Source: Methylobacterium sp. NEAU K (lineage in GTDB: Bacteria > Pseudomonadota > Alphaproteobacteria > Rhizobiales > Beijerinckiaceae). From it: a stretch of DNA of 64,000 bases. The stretch covers positions 1 through 64,000 of the forward strand of contig NZ_JAUYZJ010000006.1 of assembly GCF_030700285.1 (NCBI RefSeq), read 5' to 3'. The position numbers and the translations under genes are program-made. How positions within the stretch are numbered: the first letter of the stretch is position 1; the number at the start of each line of letters is the position of its first letter. The notes below the pieces were generated by a model. It did no database searches. It had not been told where the DNA came from and worked only from the letters and a program-made list of their open reading frames with translations. Below, piece by piece: positions 46,013 through 57,276 of the stretch.

Positions 46013-47062
46013 ATGCGCATCCTGGTGACCGGAGGCTGCGGCTTCATCGGCTCGGCGCTGGTGCTGCACCTCGTCCACGATCTCGGCCACGAGGTCTGCA
46101 CGCTCGACGCGATGACCTACGCGGCCAACCCGGTTTCGCTGGCCTCGCTCGCGAACAATCCCCGCCACCGCCTGGTCGAGGCCGATATCTGCGACCGTGC
46201 CGCCGTGCAGGCGGCCTTCGCGGAGTTCCGGCCCGAGACCGTGATGCACCTAGCCGCCGAGAGTCACGTCGACCGCTCGATCACCGATCCGGGCGCCTTC
46301 GTGCGGACCAACGTCATCGGCACCCAGACCATGCTGGACGGCGCCCGCCAGCATTTCGAATCCCTGCCGGAGGCGGGGAAAAAGGCCTTCCGCTTCCTCC
46401 ACGTCTCCACCGACGAGGTCTACGGCTCGCTGCCGCCGGGTGGCTTCTTCACCGAGGAGAGCCGCTACGACCCGCGCTCGCCCTACTCGGCCTCCAAGGC
46501 CGCCTCCGACCATCTCGCTCGCGCCTGGCACGAGACCTACGGCCTGCCGGTGCTGGTGACCAACTGCTCGAACAATTACGGCCCGCGCCACTTCCCCGAG
46601 AAGCTGATCCCGCTGATGATCCTCAACGCGCTGGAGGGCCGGGCCCTGCCGGTCTACGGCGACGGGATGAACGAGCGCGACTGGATCCACGTGGAGGACC
46701 ACGCCAAGGGCCTCGTGGCCGTGCTGGAGCGCGGGCGGGTCGGCCAGACCTACCTGCTCGGCGGGCGCGCGGTGCGCAACAACCTCGCGGTGGTCAAGGC
46801 GCTGTGCGCGGCCTTCGATCGGCTGCGCCCCCAGAATGCCCCCCACGACAAGCTGATCAGCTTCGTCGCCGACCGGCCGGGCCACGACCGCCGCTACGCC
46901 ATCGACTGCACCAAGGCCGAGACCGAGCTCGGCTGGCGGCCGCAGAAGACCTTCGAGCAGGCGCTGGAGGAGACCGTGGCCTGGTATCTCGACAATGAGA
47001 GCTGGTGGCGCCCGATCCGCGAAGGCCGCTACAAGGGCGAGCGCCTGGGGCTGAACGCCTGA
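46013..47062 (+). CDS. rfbB: dTDP-glucose 4,6-dehydratase
   Basis: Second step of dTDP-L-rhamnose synthesis; NAD-dependent extended SDR enzyme of 349 residues, the normal length. Rossmann motif GGCGFIGS at 7-14, the catalytic Thr133-Asp134-Glu135 triad in STDEVYG, and YSASK (Tyr158, Lys162). GAAGAGG stands nine bases before the ATG. The stop codon shares one base with the rfbD start (TGATG), so the two are translationally coupled. Confidence 0.96.
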   Translation: MRILVTGGCGFIGSALVLHLVHDLGHEVCTLDAMTYAANPVSLASLANNPRHRLVEADICDRAAVQAAFAEFRPETVMHLAAESHVDRSITDPGAFVRTNVIGTQTMLDGARQHFESLPEAGKKAFRFLHVSTDEVYGSLPPGGFFTEESRYDPRSPYSASKAASDHLARAWHETYGLPVLVTNCSNNYGPRHFPEKLIPLMILNALEGRALPVYGDGMNERDWIHVEDHAKGLVAVLERGRVGQTYLLGGRAVRNNLAVVKALCAAFDRLRPQNAPHDKLISFVADRPGHDRRYAIDCTKAETELGWRPQKTFEQALEETVAWYLDNESWWRPIREGRYKGERLGLNA

Positions 47063-47961
47063 TGGAGATCCTCGTCCTCGGCGGCGCCGGGCAGGTCGGC
47101 ACCGAGCTGCGGGCCCTGTCGTGGCCGGAAGGCGTGTCCGTGCACGCGCCGGGCCGTGCCGAGCTCGACATCACCGATGCGGATGCGGTCGCCGGCGCCC
47201 TCGAGGCGCGCGATTACCGGGCGGTGATCAACACCGCCGCCTACACGGCCGTCGACAAGGCCGAGTCCGACGTGGTCGAGGCGTGGCGCCTGAACGCGCT
47301 CGCCCCTGCGATCCTCGCGGCCGCGACGGCCCGGAGGAAAATCCCCCTCGTGCAGGTGTCGACCGACTACGTCTTCGCCGGCACGAAGCCGGACGGAGCC
47401 TACGCGCCCGACGCGCCGATCGAACCGCAGAGCGTCTACGGGGCCAGCAAGGCCGCCGGCGAGTTGGCGGTGCGCACCGCCAACCCGCGTCACGCGATCG
47501 TGCGCACCGCCTGGGTGGTGAGCCCACACCGGGGCAACTTCGTCAAGACGATGCTGCGGCTGGCCAGCGAGCGCGACGTCCTGACGGTGGTCGACGACCA
47601 GCACGGCTGCCCGACCTCGGCCGCCGACCTCGCGGCCGCGCTGGGGGCGATCGCCCTACGCATGGCCGGAGACGAGGCCGCGCCCACCGGCACGTTTCAC
47701 TGCGTGAATGCCGGCTCGACCACGTGGTCCGGCTTCGCCGAGGCGATCGTGGCGGGCGCGGCCCGGCGCGGCGGGCGCACCGTGCCGGTCAAAGGCATCC
47801 CGACCTCGGCCTATCCGACCCCGGCCCGGCGACCGGCCAATTCGCGCCTGTCCACCGACAGCCTCACGGCCGCCTACGGAATCGCGCCGCGACCCTGGCA
47901 GGCTGCGCTCGACGACATCCTGGACCGGCTCGTGGGGCCGGTCCAAAACGGACGTGCGTGA
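47062..47961 (+). CDS. rfbD: dTDP-4-dehydrorhamnose reductase
   Basis: Final step of dTDP-L-rhamnose synthesis, reducing dTDP-4-keto-L-rhamnose with NADPH; 299 residues. Rossmann motif GGAGQVG at 7-13, STDYVF at 100-105 and YGASK (Tyr126, Lys130) are intact. The start overlaps the rfbB stop. Between its stop and rfbA are 98 bases containing a perfect 22-bp inverted repeat, which could set the relative expression of rfbA. Confidence 0.95.
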   Translation: MEILVLGGAGQVGTELRALSWPEGVSVHAPGRAELDITDADAVAGALEARDYRAVINTAAYTAVDKAESDVVEAWRLNALAPAILAAATARRKIPLVQVSTDYVFAGTKPDGAYAPDAPIEPQSVYGASKAAGELAVRTANPRHAIVRTAWVVSPHRGNFVKTMLRLASERDVLTVVDDQHGCPTSAADLAAALGAIALRMAGDEAAPTGTFHCVNAGSTTWSGFAEAIVAGAARRGGRTVPVKGIPTSAYPTPARRPANSRLSTDSLTAAYGIAPRPWQAALDDILDRLVGPVQNGRA

Positions 47962-47989
47962 GGCGATTCCGCTTCGATGATCGAGTCTG

Positions 47990-48038
47990 CATCGTTTTCG
48001 CCGCCGAGGCGGGGGTCGCCTCGGCGGCGAAAACGATG
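47990..48038 (+). promoter_or_regulatory. perfect 22-bp inverted repeat before rfbA
   Basis: Arm 47990-48011 (begins CATCGTTTTCGCC, ends GAGGCG) is an exact reverse complement of 48017-48038, with a five-base loop GGGGT. It lies 21 bases before the rfbA start. No T-run follows on either strand, so it is not a standard intrinsic terminator; mRNA stabilisation, processing or attenuation are alternatives. Confidence 0.85.
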
Positions 48039-48059
48039 CCTGGAAGGAGTTTCTACGCG

Positions 48060-48950
48060 ATGAAGGGCATCGTTCTGGCAGGCGGCTCCGGCACGCGGCT
48101 GCACCCGGCCACGCTGTCGATCAACAAGCAGCTGCTGCCGGTCTACGACAAGCCGATGATCTACTACCCGGTCTCGGTGCTGATGCTCGCCGGCATCCGG
48201 GAGATCCTGATCATCTCCTCGCCGGAGCACCTCGACAACTACAAGCGCCTGTTCGGCACCGGCGAGCAGTTCGGCCTGACCTTCTCCTACGCGCTGCAGC
48301 CGCGGCCGGAGGGCCTCGCCCAGGCCTTCGTGATCGGGCGCGACTTCGTCGGTGACGACGACGTCGCGCTGATCCTCGGCGACAACCTGTTCTTCGGCGC
48401 CGGCATGGGCGACCTGCTGGAGCGCGCGCGTGGGCGCAAGGAGGGCGCGACGGTGTTCGCCTACCACGTCGACAACCCGCAGGCCTACGGCGTGGTCAGC
48501 CTCGACAAGACCGGGCGCGCGACGCGCATCGTGGAGAAGCCGACGAAGCCGGATTCGACCTGGGCGGTCACCGGCCTGTATTTCTACGACAATCAGGTGC
48601 TCGACATCGCCGCCGACGTGAAGCCATCGGCCCGGGGCGAACTCGAGATCACCAGCGTGAACGAGGCCTACCTGCAGCGCGGCCAGCTGCATGTCGAGCG
48701 CATGTCGCGCGGCTACGCATGGCTCGACACCGGGACCCACGACAGCCTGCTGGAGGCCAGCGAGTTCGTCCGCACCCTGCAGAACCGCCAGGGGCTCCAG
48801 GTCGCCTGCCTGGAGGAGATCGCCTACCTCCAGGGCTTCATCAACCGCGCGCAGCTCATCGCCCGCGGCGAGATGTTCGCCAAGACCAATTACGGCCAGA
48901 ATCTGCTCAGGCTCGCCCGTGAGAGCGAGGACGAACTCCGGCTGCGCTGA
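48060..48950 (+). CDS. rfbA: glucose-1-phosphate thymidylyltransferase
   Basis: First step of dTDP-L-rhamnose synthesis: dTTP plus glucose-1-phosphate gives dTDP-glucose. 296 residues, full length. Nucleotide-binding signature LAGGSGTRLHP at 6-16 followed by SINKQLLPVYDKPMIYYP, the metal-binding LGDN near 105, and EKPTKPDS in the sugar site. GGAAGGAG lies about ten bases upstream of the ATG, directly after a large hairpin. Last gene of the rhamnose cluster, convergent with a small secreted-protein gene 41 bases away. Confidence 0.96.
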   Translation: MKGIVLAGGSGTRLHPATLSINKQLLPVYDKPMIYYPVSVLMLAGIREILIISSPEHLDNYKRLFGTGEQFGLTFSYALQPRPEGLAQAFVIGRDFVGDDDVALILGDNLFFGAGMGDLLERARGRKEGATVFAYHVDNPQAYGVVSLDKTGRATRIVEKPTKPDSTWAVTGLYFYDNQVLDIAADVKPSARGELEITSVNEAYLQRGQLHVERMSRGYAWLDTGTHDSLLEASEFVRTLQNRQGLQVACLEEIAYLQGFINRAQLIARGEMFAKTNYGQNLLRLARESEDELRLR

Positions 48951-48991
48951 AAACCGGACGATCGGGCCGGCCCATCGCCGAAACACGCAGC

Positions 48992-49258
48992 CTATTTCGG
49001 GCTGCAGCCGATACAGATCCCGCGGGAAATCTTGTCGTCCTGCACCTGTTCCTGGGTCCGGTCGCGTCGGTCCCCCGGGGTGGCGGCGCCCGCTCCGGCG
49101 CCCGGCGGCATGGTGCGCCCGACCGTCGAGGTGTGCGGGGCCGTGACCGTCGATGTCGGACCGCCGCCGGTGCCGGTCTGGGCCTGCGCCGAGGCGGCCG
49201 TCGTGCCCAGCGCCGGCATCAGGATCGAGAGGCCGAGGATCGTGATCGCGCGGTTCAT
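48992..49258 (-). CDS. small secreted protein with C-terminal CxxC
   Basis: An 88-residue precursor with a clear Sec signal peptide (MNRAITILGLSILMPALG..., cleaved near ASA), a Gly/Thr/Pro-rich flexible middle, and a tail DDKISRGICIGCSPK holding a CxxC pair. AAGGAGA lies ten bases before ATG. Similar short secreted proteins ending in GICIGC occur in related methylobacteria as hypothetical proteins (recollection). Function unknown; the CxxC could bind metal or form a disulfide. Confidence 0.75.
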   Translation of the reverse strand: MNRAITILGLSILMPALGTTAASAQAQTGTGGGPTSTVTAPHTSTVGRTMPPGAGAGAATPGDRRDRTQEQVQDDKISRGICIGCSPK

Positions 49259-49419
49259 CGTGTCGGAATCTCCTTGTCGGGGCCTAACGCGAGCGTGACC
49301 GCCCGGTTCGCGCGACCGCGCGATCTCTCCGTTTGTTCGCCTTTGCAGACCGGGTACGTGGCCGTATCAGAGGGCCGCACGCCTCCTTCCAGAGTCGAAA
49401 CCCCGGAGCCGCCGCAACA

Positions 49420-50517
49420 ATGCGGGACCCCAACGCGATCGACTTCTGGCGCGGCTTCGCGCTCGTCACGATCTTCATCAACCACGTGCCGGGCAACGCC
49501 TTCGAGCGCTACACCTTCTCGCAATACGGCATCTCGGACGCGGCCGAGTTGTTCGTGTTCCTGGCGGGCTGGTCGATCGGCATCGCCACGAGCGGGCGCG
49601 ACGGGCGACCGGAGCCTCCGGGCCGGAGCGTGGTGCGGCTGCTCGCCCGCACCGTGGAGGTCTACCGGGCCCAGCTCACGGTCATGCTGCTCGCGCTGGC
49701 GATCATCGCCGGCTCGGCGCTGCTGCTCGACAACCCGCTGATCCTCGAATGGCACAACGCCGGCGGCTTCTTCGCCGACCCGATCCAGTCGGTCTGCGGC
49801 ATGGCGCTGCTGACCTACCAGCTCGGCTACTTCAACATCCTGCCGCTCTACGTGGTGCTGCTCGGCGTCGCCCCGCTCTTCGTGCTGGTCGGACGCGTGA
49901 GCCTGCTCGCGGCCCTGGCCCTGTCCGGGTCGGTCTACCTCGCGAGCCTTGTGTTCGAGTGGAACCTGCCGTCCTGGCCCGGGGAAGGAGACTGGTTCTT
50001 CGATCCGCTGTGCTGGCAGGTGCTGCTGGTGCTGGGTTTCGTGCTGCAGGGCTGGAACCGGCGCTCCGATGCCCTGCGCCGCTGGTCGCGCCGGCTGTTT
50101 CCCGCCGGTCTCGTGATCGTCTGCCTGGGGATCGTGCTCGCCGTGACCGGCATACGACCGGATCCGCTGATCGTGCCCGAGCCGCGCCTGCTGTTCACCT
50201 TCGAGAAGACCTACCTGACGCCGGCCCGGCTTCTCCATTTCCTGGGGGTATTGCTCGCGTTTGCCCCCGTCTACGCAATCCTGGCACCCCGAATCGGCGC
50301 TATGGTCGGCTATCTGACCCAGCTGGGTCGAAACTCCCTGGCCGTCTTCTCCATGGGCTCGATCCTGAGTCTGATTGGGCAGCTCGTGCGTTTTCAGACT
50401 GGCGGCGGCTTGCTGATCGATGTGCTGGTGGCCAGCAGCGGCGTAGTCGGACTGGGGTTCACCGCATGGTTCGTCGAATGGCGCACCCGCAGCAAGTCGT
50501 CCCGGGCCCGCGCGTGA
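49420..50517 (+). CDS. OpgC-family membrane acyltransferase
   Basis: A 365-residue multi-pass membrane protein of the OpgC family (periplasmic glucan succinyltransferase). The N-terminal signature RDPNAIDFWRGFALVTIFIN followed by HVPGN is diagnostic; about ten transmembrane helices follow. ATG at 49420 lies eleven bases after GGAG; the open frame to 49333 has no better start. It heads a tight four-gene run (overlap of 4 bases with the SGNH gene), so it may succinylate an exported glycan or osmoregulated periplasmic glucan; the acceptor is unknown and opgG/H are not in the window. Confidence 0.88.
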   Translation: MRDPNAIDFWRGFALVTIFINHVPGNAFERYTFSQYGISDAAELFVFLAGWSIGIATSGRDGRPEPPGRSVVRLLARTVEVYRAQLTVMLLALAIIAGSALLLDNPLILEWHNAGGFFADPIQSVCGMALLTYQLGYFNILPLYVVLLGVAPLFVLVGRVSLLAALALSGSVYLASLVFEWNLPSWPGEGDWFFDPLCWQVLLVLGFVLQGWNRRSDALRRWSRRLFPAGLVIVCLGIVLAVTGIRPDPLIVPEPRLLFTFEKTYLTPARLLHFLGVLLAFAPVYAILAPRIGAMVGYLTQLGRNSLAVFSMGSILSLIGQLVRFQTGGGLLIDVLVASSGVVGLGFTAWFVEWRTRSKSSRARA

Positions 50518-51380
50518 GGCCCGCGCACCGGCGAGCGCCGATCGGTCATGGCGCTTCGGGTCGCCGCTGGGGCGTCGCCGCCCTGCTCCTGGCCGTCCTC
50601 GCGCCGCCAGCGGCCGCGGAGCAGCCGGTGGATCCGGGATCGGACGGGATGAGCCTGTCGCAGGAATGCCGGGTCCCGGGTGCGCAGCTCTACACGGTGG
50701 CCAAGCTGCCGGCGGTCAGGGCAGCCATGGACGAGAACCGCCCGCTGAAGCTGCTGGCGATCGGCGGCAGCGCGGCGCCGGGCGCGTCGGCCTCGTATCC
50801 GGCCAAACTCGAGGCCGCCCTGGAGCACACGCTGCCGAAGACCGATGTGGTGATCGACCATCGCGGCCTTCCGGGCGAGATCGCCTCCGGGGCGGCCGAG
50901 CGCCTGCGCACCATGGTGGCGGAGGCCGAGCCCGACCTGGTGATCTGGCAGGTCGGGACCCACGACGCCATCGCCCGGGTGGATGCCGATGCGTTCGCGA
51001 GCGCGCTCAGCGAGGCGGTGGCCTGGATCCGGTCGCACGGGATCGACGTCGTACTGGTCGATCCGATCTACACCGCCAGCATGGCGGCGGATGTCGACTA
51101 CAACCGGATCGTCGACGCGGTCCGGACGGTGGCCGGGCAGCAGCAGGTGCCGCTGGTGCGGCGCTACGAGGCCCTGCACTACCTGTCGAGCCGCAGCGAC
51201 AAGGGCGAGGGGCATATGCTCGGCCGTCAGTTTCGGCTCAACGATCTCGGGCTGCGCTGCATGGCCGAGCATGTCGCGCTGACGATCGCCACCTCGCTGA
51301 TGCGCACCGAATCCGGCACAAACCCGAAGGCCGATCCCGGCGCGCCGCCCTTAACCGTGCCGCAACGCGCGCCAGGCTAG
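50514..51380 (+). CDS. exported SGNH-type hydrolase
   Basis: A 288-residue protein starting at GTG within a GTGA overlap with opgC. The hydrophobic signal (VAALLLAVLAPPAAA) begins about 20 residues in, so it is exported. SGNH features: block I LLAIGGSAAPGAS with the nucleophile serine in GGS rather than GDS, block III VGTHDA in place of GxND, and a final Asp/His region (DKGEGHMLG). Such enzymes often add or remove acyl groups on polysaccharides, which fits its place between an acyltransferase and a flippase. The altered block III weakens but does not exclude activity. Confidence 0.78.
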   Translation: MRPAHRRAPIGHGASGRRWGVAALLLAVLAPPAAAEQPVDPGSDGMSLSQECRVPGAQLYTVAKLPAVRAAMDENRPLKLLAIGGSAAPGASASYPAKLEAALEHTLPKTDVVIDHRGLPGEIASGAAERLRTMVAEAEPDLVIWQVGTHDAIARVDADAFASALSEAVAWIRSHGIDVVLVDPIYTASMAADVDYNRIVDAVRTVAGQQQVPLVRRYEALHYLSSRSDKGEGHMLGRQFRLNDLGLRCMAEHVALTIATSLMRTESGTNPKADPGAPPLTVPQRAPG

Positions 51381-51437
51381 ACCGGGCCGGCCTCAGACCG
51401 GCGTCCCGCGGTCCTACGGCCAGGCGCGGAGCGCTTA

Positions 51438-52778
51438 GTGACAGCCACGGCTCTCCCGGCCCTCGTGTTCAGCCGCCTGCATGCGCTGCGGGCCGGGCCG
51501 GCGCGGACCGCGCTCACGGTCTTCGCGATCCGCGTCGGTTCGGCCGGTTTCGCCTACGGCACGCAGGTCCTGGCGGCACGCCTCATGGGCTGGGACGCGT
51601 ATGGTGTGTTCGCCTCCGTTTGGGTCTGGACCGCGATGCTCGGCCACACGCTGACCCTCGGCCTGTCTCAGGGCGCCTGCCGGTTCGTGCCCGGGGATCA
51701 AGCCCGGGGCGATCTCGACCTCGCCCGCGGCTATATCCGGGCCGGCGCGCTGGTCACGAGCGGCGCGGCGCTAGCCGTGGCAGGCCTCGGGGCGGCGCTG
51801 CTGGTGCTGGAGCCCGGCCTGTTCGCGCCGGACTACCGGGCACCGATCGCGGTCGCGGCCTGCGTGATGCCGCTCTTCGCGCTCCAGGACTTTCTGGAGG
51901 GCGTGGCGCGCAGCCAGAACTGGCTCGGGCTCGCCATCGCGCCGCCCTACCTGCTACGCCAGACCCTGCTCATGGCCTGCATGGTCGGGGCCGTCCTGGC
52001 CGGGGCACCGCCTCGGGCCGAGGTCGCGATGGGCTGCATGCTGGTCGCGGCGGCTATCGCCACCGCGCTTCAGGCCGGCCTTCTGGCGGCGCGCCTCCGG
52101 GTGGACCTGCCTCCCGGACCGCATCGCTATCACTGGCGGACTTGGCTCGGCACGAGCCTGCCGATCGCCGGGATAGACCTGTCGAATGCCGGTTTCACCT
52201 TCGTCGACGTAATCGTGCTCGGCGCCCTGGTGAGCCCGGCTGAGCTCGGCCTCTACTTCGCGGCGACGCGGATCCAGCAATTCGTCGTGTTCGTGCATTT
52301 CGCCGCCAGCGCCGCGACGCTCCAGCGCTACAGCGCGGCTCAGGCGGCGGCCGACCGCCCTCTGCTCGCCGATCTCGTGCGTCGGCAAGGCCGCCTGACC
52401 GCGGCCGCCACCATGCTCGTCGGCTGCGCAATCCTGGCGGCAAGCCCGCTGCTGCTGGCCATGTTCGGTCCGGGTCTCGGCTCGAGCGTGCCGATCCTGT
52501 GCGTGCTCGTGGCCGGAAGCGTCGCGGCGAGCCTGTTCGGGCCGGGAGAAGACCTCCTGACCATGCTCGGCGGCGAGCGGCTCTGCGCCGGGATTACCGC
52601 GGGGATGCTGCTCGCCGCCGCGGCCCTGTGCCTCGCGCTGGTCCCGTCCCTGGGGACCCTGGGCGCGGCGCTCGCCGTGGCGGTGGCGACTGTTCTGCGC
52701 GCGCTACTTCTGGCCCGCGCCGCGGGCCAGCTGCACGGCCTCACGACCCCGATCTGGTCCGCGGGAGCGACCCGATGA
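51438..52778 (+). CDS. Wzx-type polysaccharide flippase / oligosaccharide exporter
   Basis: A 446-residue membrane protein of the MOP (polysaccharide biosynthesis) superfamily with about 12 to 14 hydrophobic segments. The typical opening (LTVFAIRVGSAGFAYGTQVLAARLMG, with GWDAYGVFA as the conserved first loop) is present. The start is GTG with GGAG eight bases upstream. It presumably moves a lipid-linked glycan across the inner membrane. It overlaps the next gene by ATGA and lies 57 bases after the SGNH hydrolase gene, as part of one operon. Confidence 0.88.
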   Translation: MTATALPALVFSRLHALRAGPARTALTVFAIRVGSAGFAYGTQVLAARLMGWDAYGVFASVWVWTAMLGHTLTLGLSQGACRFVPGDQARGDLDLARGYIRAGALVTSGAALAVAGLGAALLVLEPGLFAPDYRAPIAVAACVMPLFALQDFLEGVARSQNWLGLAIAPPYLLRQTLLMACMVGAVLAGAPPRAEVAMGCMLVAAAIATALQAGLLAARLRVDLPPGPHRYHWRTWLGTSLPIAGIDLSNAGFTFVDVIVLGALVSPAELGLYFAATRIQQFVVFVHFAASAATLQRYSAAQAAADRPLLADLVRRQGRLTAAATMLVGCAILAASPLLLAMFGPGLGSSVPILCVLVAGSVAASLFGPGEDLLTMLGGERLCAGITAGMLLAAAALCLALVPSLGTLGAALAVAVATVLRALLLARAAGQLHGLTTPIWSAGATR

Positions 52779-53917
52779 AACTGCCGGCCTTCGCCTCGCG
52801 CGGCCTGTCCGACCTGTCGGTCTCGGTCGACGACGCGCCGGATCCTGCGGCCTGGGACGCCCTGTTCGCGGAAGCGCGCGCGCCGCACCCGCATTTCGGC
52901 CGCCACGTCGTGGAGGCGCACCGGGCCGCCGGCCTGCTGCCTGAGGCCCTGCGCTACGTCACGGTCCGGCGCAGAGACCGCCTCGTCGCGCTCCTGCCCT
53001 TCGCGCTGCGGCGGGACCTCACGGGGCTCGGGGGCCGGATCGCGCGGCCGTTCCTGTCCCCCTTCGTGACCGCCACCGCGCCTCTCGTCGCCGACGATCC
53101 GGAGCGCGCAGCGACCGCGCAGGCGCTCGTCGCAGGCCTGGAAGCGGCCTGCGATGGCGGGGCCTGGCGGTGGCCGCTGCTGCCGATCGCGGAGGGTGCC
53201 GTCCCGGAGATGCTGACGGCTATGCACGCGCGCGGCTGGACGACCGGCACCGTCGCGGCCTTCGAGCGCCCGATCCTGGAGCGCCGAGCCGACCAGGAAT
53301 GCTTCCTCGCCGGGCACCCGAACCGGTCCAGGTTCAAGGACCTGCGCCGCCGGAGCCGCCGCCTGGCGGAGACCGGAACCCTCGCCCATGTCAGCGCCGA
53401 GAACGGACCGGATCTCGGCCGCCTCGTCGCGGCCTTCCTCCGCCTGGAGCGTGCGGGCTGGAAGGGGGAGGGCGGCACCGCGATGGCCTGCAGGCCGGAA
53501 ACCGCCGCGCTCGCTCACGCCCTGTTCGCCGAAGCGCCGGGGCCCATCCGTGTCCGCGCGGATGCACTCACCCTCGATGGGCGCCCGATTGCGGTCAGCC
53601 TCGCCCTGCTCGGCGGTGGCACGGCGACGCTGCTCAAGACCGCTTACGACGAGAAACTGCGCAGCTACGCCCCGGGCCTGCTGCTGGAGGCGGAGATCGT
53701 ACGCGCCTGTCACGAAACCGGATTTGCCCAACGGCTCGATTCGGCGACGCTGGAAGGCTCGGCGCTGGAGAGCCTCTATCGCGAGCGGACATCGGTGGTC
53801 GAGATCATCGCCCTGCCGCCCGGCCGCCGGGCGATCTCCCTGGAGCGGCGCCTGCGCCTTGCCCGGTTCGAGGGCGCGGCGCGCGCCGCCGCCAAGCGCG
53901 CGTTGCGGCGGCAGTAG
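52775..53917 (+). CDS. CelD/BcsL-type GNAT protein
   Basis: A 380-residue protein with two GNAT-like halves, as in the CelD/BcsL family linked to extracellular polysaccharide synthesis. The first half includes WDALFAEARAPHPHFGRHVV, the second the FLRLERAGWKGEGGTAM helix region typical of this family (W-K-G/G-x-x-A) and the strand IAVSLALLGGGTATLLKTAY with a YDEKLRSYAPG loop. ATG lies in an ATGA overlap with the flippase stop. It probably acylates a sugar or lipid of the exported glycan; substrate unknown. Last gene of the opgC-SGNH-flippase-GNAT run. Confidence 0.85.
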   Translation: MKLPAFASRGLSDLSVSVDDAPDPAAWDALFAEARAPHPHFGRHVVEAHRAAGLLPEALRYVTVRRRDRLVALLPFALRRDLTGLGGRIARPFLSPFVTATAPLVADDPERAATAQALVAGLEAACDGGAWRWPLLPIAEGAVPEMLTAMHARGWTTGTVAAFERPILERRADQECFLAGHPNRSRFKDLRRRSRRLAETGTLAHVSAENGPDLGRLVAAFLRLERAGWKGEGGTAMACRPETAALAHALFAEAPGPIRVRADALTLDGRPIAVSLALLGGGTATLLKTAYDEKLRSYAPGLLLEAEIVRACHETGFAQRLDSATLEGSALESLYRERTSVVEIIALPPGRRAISLERRLRLARFEGAARAAAKRALRRQ

Positions 53918-53930
53918 AGCCGGCCGGGGC

Positions 53931-54215
53931 CTATCGTGTCCGGTACCGGCCGTCACCCTCGACCCGGTCGTACACCCCGTGACCGGTCCGGGCCCGATAG
54001 GCGTGGCCGGCGATGGCTCCAGGGGTGGGCGGCGTGCCGGGCTGGGCGAAGCTGGTCTCCGGACGATAGGCCGGTCCCCAGCCGATCTCCTCGTCTCCCG
54101 CGGGATCCTTGCCGGGGAAACCCGTGACGTAGCCCACGCTTTGCGCCAGCGCGGGGGCAGCGGCCAGCCCCAGTAGGGCCGCGAGGGTGAGGCGGAGTGT
54201 CGTTCTGGATCGCAT
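53931..54215 (-). CDS. small exported protein of unknown function
   Basis: A 94-residue precursor with a strong Sec signal peptide (MRSRTTLRLTLAALLGLAAA..., cleaved after ALA before QSVGYVTG). The mature part is Gly/Pro/Tyr-rich (VGYVTGFPGKDPAGDEEIGW) without a recognised motif. AGGGA lies eight bases before ATG at 54215. It converges with the GNAT gene at a 13-base gap. The frame is open beyond 54215, but the signal peptide fixes the start. Confidence 0.7.
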   Translation of the reverse strand: MRSRTTLRLTLAALLGLAAAPALAQSVGYVTGFPGKDPAGDEEIGWGPAYRPETSFAQPGTPPTPGAIAGHAYRARTGHGVYDRVEGDGRYRTR

Positions 54216-54477
54216 CGATCGTATCCCTGAATGTCGGTCCGCAAAGCGGATCAGCTGTCGGAGAAACGCAGATCCCGGGCAGCGGTTTTCCGGGCGCGCA
54301 TCCATGTCGCGGGCACCGGGGCGTTCGGGGCGCCTGCATCCCGTGCAGGATCCTGTAACGTTGGCCATCGGCCGCCAGCCGATCGAGCATGATGGGCCGC
54401 CAGACGGACGGCGCATCATGCCGTTGCCGTGAAACAGCATCCTGCTCGGGAAGTTCACCGCGGAGGCCCGTGGCGCC

Positions 54478-54735
54478 ATGGAGGATTGGAAGGCCGGCTT
54501 CCGGGCCGAATTGCGGGCCATCGAGATCGCCACGGCGGACGCGGCGTCGGCGCAATTGCCGGACCTGTTGCGACGGCTGAGCCGTCATCAGGCCGGGTTG
54601 GGCGGCAATCCGGTGTTCACGCTCTACCGCCGCTGGCGCATCCGGCGCCTCGCCCGCGCCGTCGCAGAGGCGCGCTGGCAGGTCGAGCAGGGCCGCCTCG
54701 CGCGACTGGGCGGCCTGGATCCCCGCCGGGGATGA
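54478..54735 (+). CDS. small basic helical protein, hypothetical
   Basis: An 85-residue ORF with ATG eleven bases after GGAGG. The predicted product is helical, Arg-rich and amphipathic (LPDLLRRLSRHQAGLGGNP, YRRWRIRRLARAVAEARWQV). No family, signal peptide or membrane helix. It sits between two minus-strand genes; the evidence that it is real is limited to the start context and smooth codon use. Confidence 0.4.
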   Translation: MEDWKAGFRAELRAIEIATADAASAQLPDLLRRLSRHQAGLGGNPVFTLYRRWRIRRLARAVAEARWQVEQGRLARLGGLDPRRG

Positions 54736-54745
54736 GGCATCCGCC

Positions 54746-57097
<2,352 letters not shown>

Positions 57098-57276
57098 GGC
57101 CGAACCTCACCCGTGGGAGATGCGATCCGTTCGTCGCGTCCCGCGCCCCCCGAATCTGATTGAATACAACCATCTCCGGGGGGAGCTTGTCCACGGTTTT
57201 TTTACCATTCGGGCTTGACGCGCTGGGGTGTTGCGGCTCCGCCGCCGGAATCATTTTCTACCGCAAGTTCAAGAAC

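Noticed and set aside
47990-48038. Intrinsic terminator reading of the 22-bp inverted repeat
   Set aside because: No T-run follows the stem on either strand, and rfbA, the same pathway, lies directly downstream.
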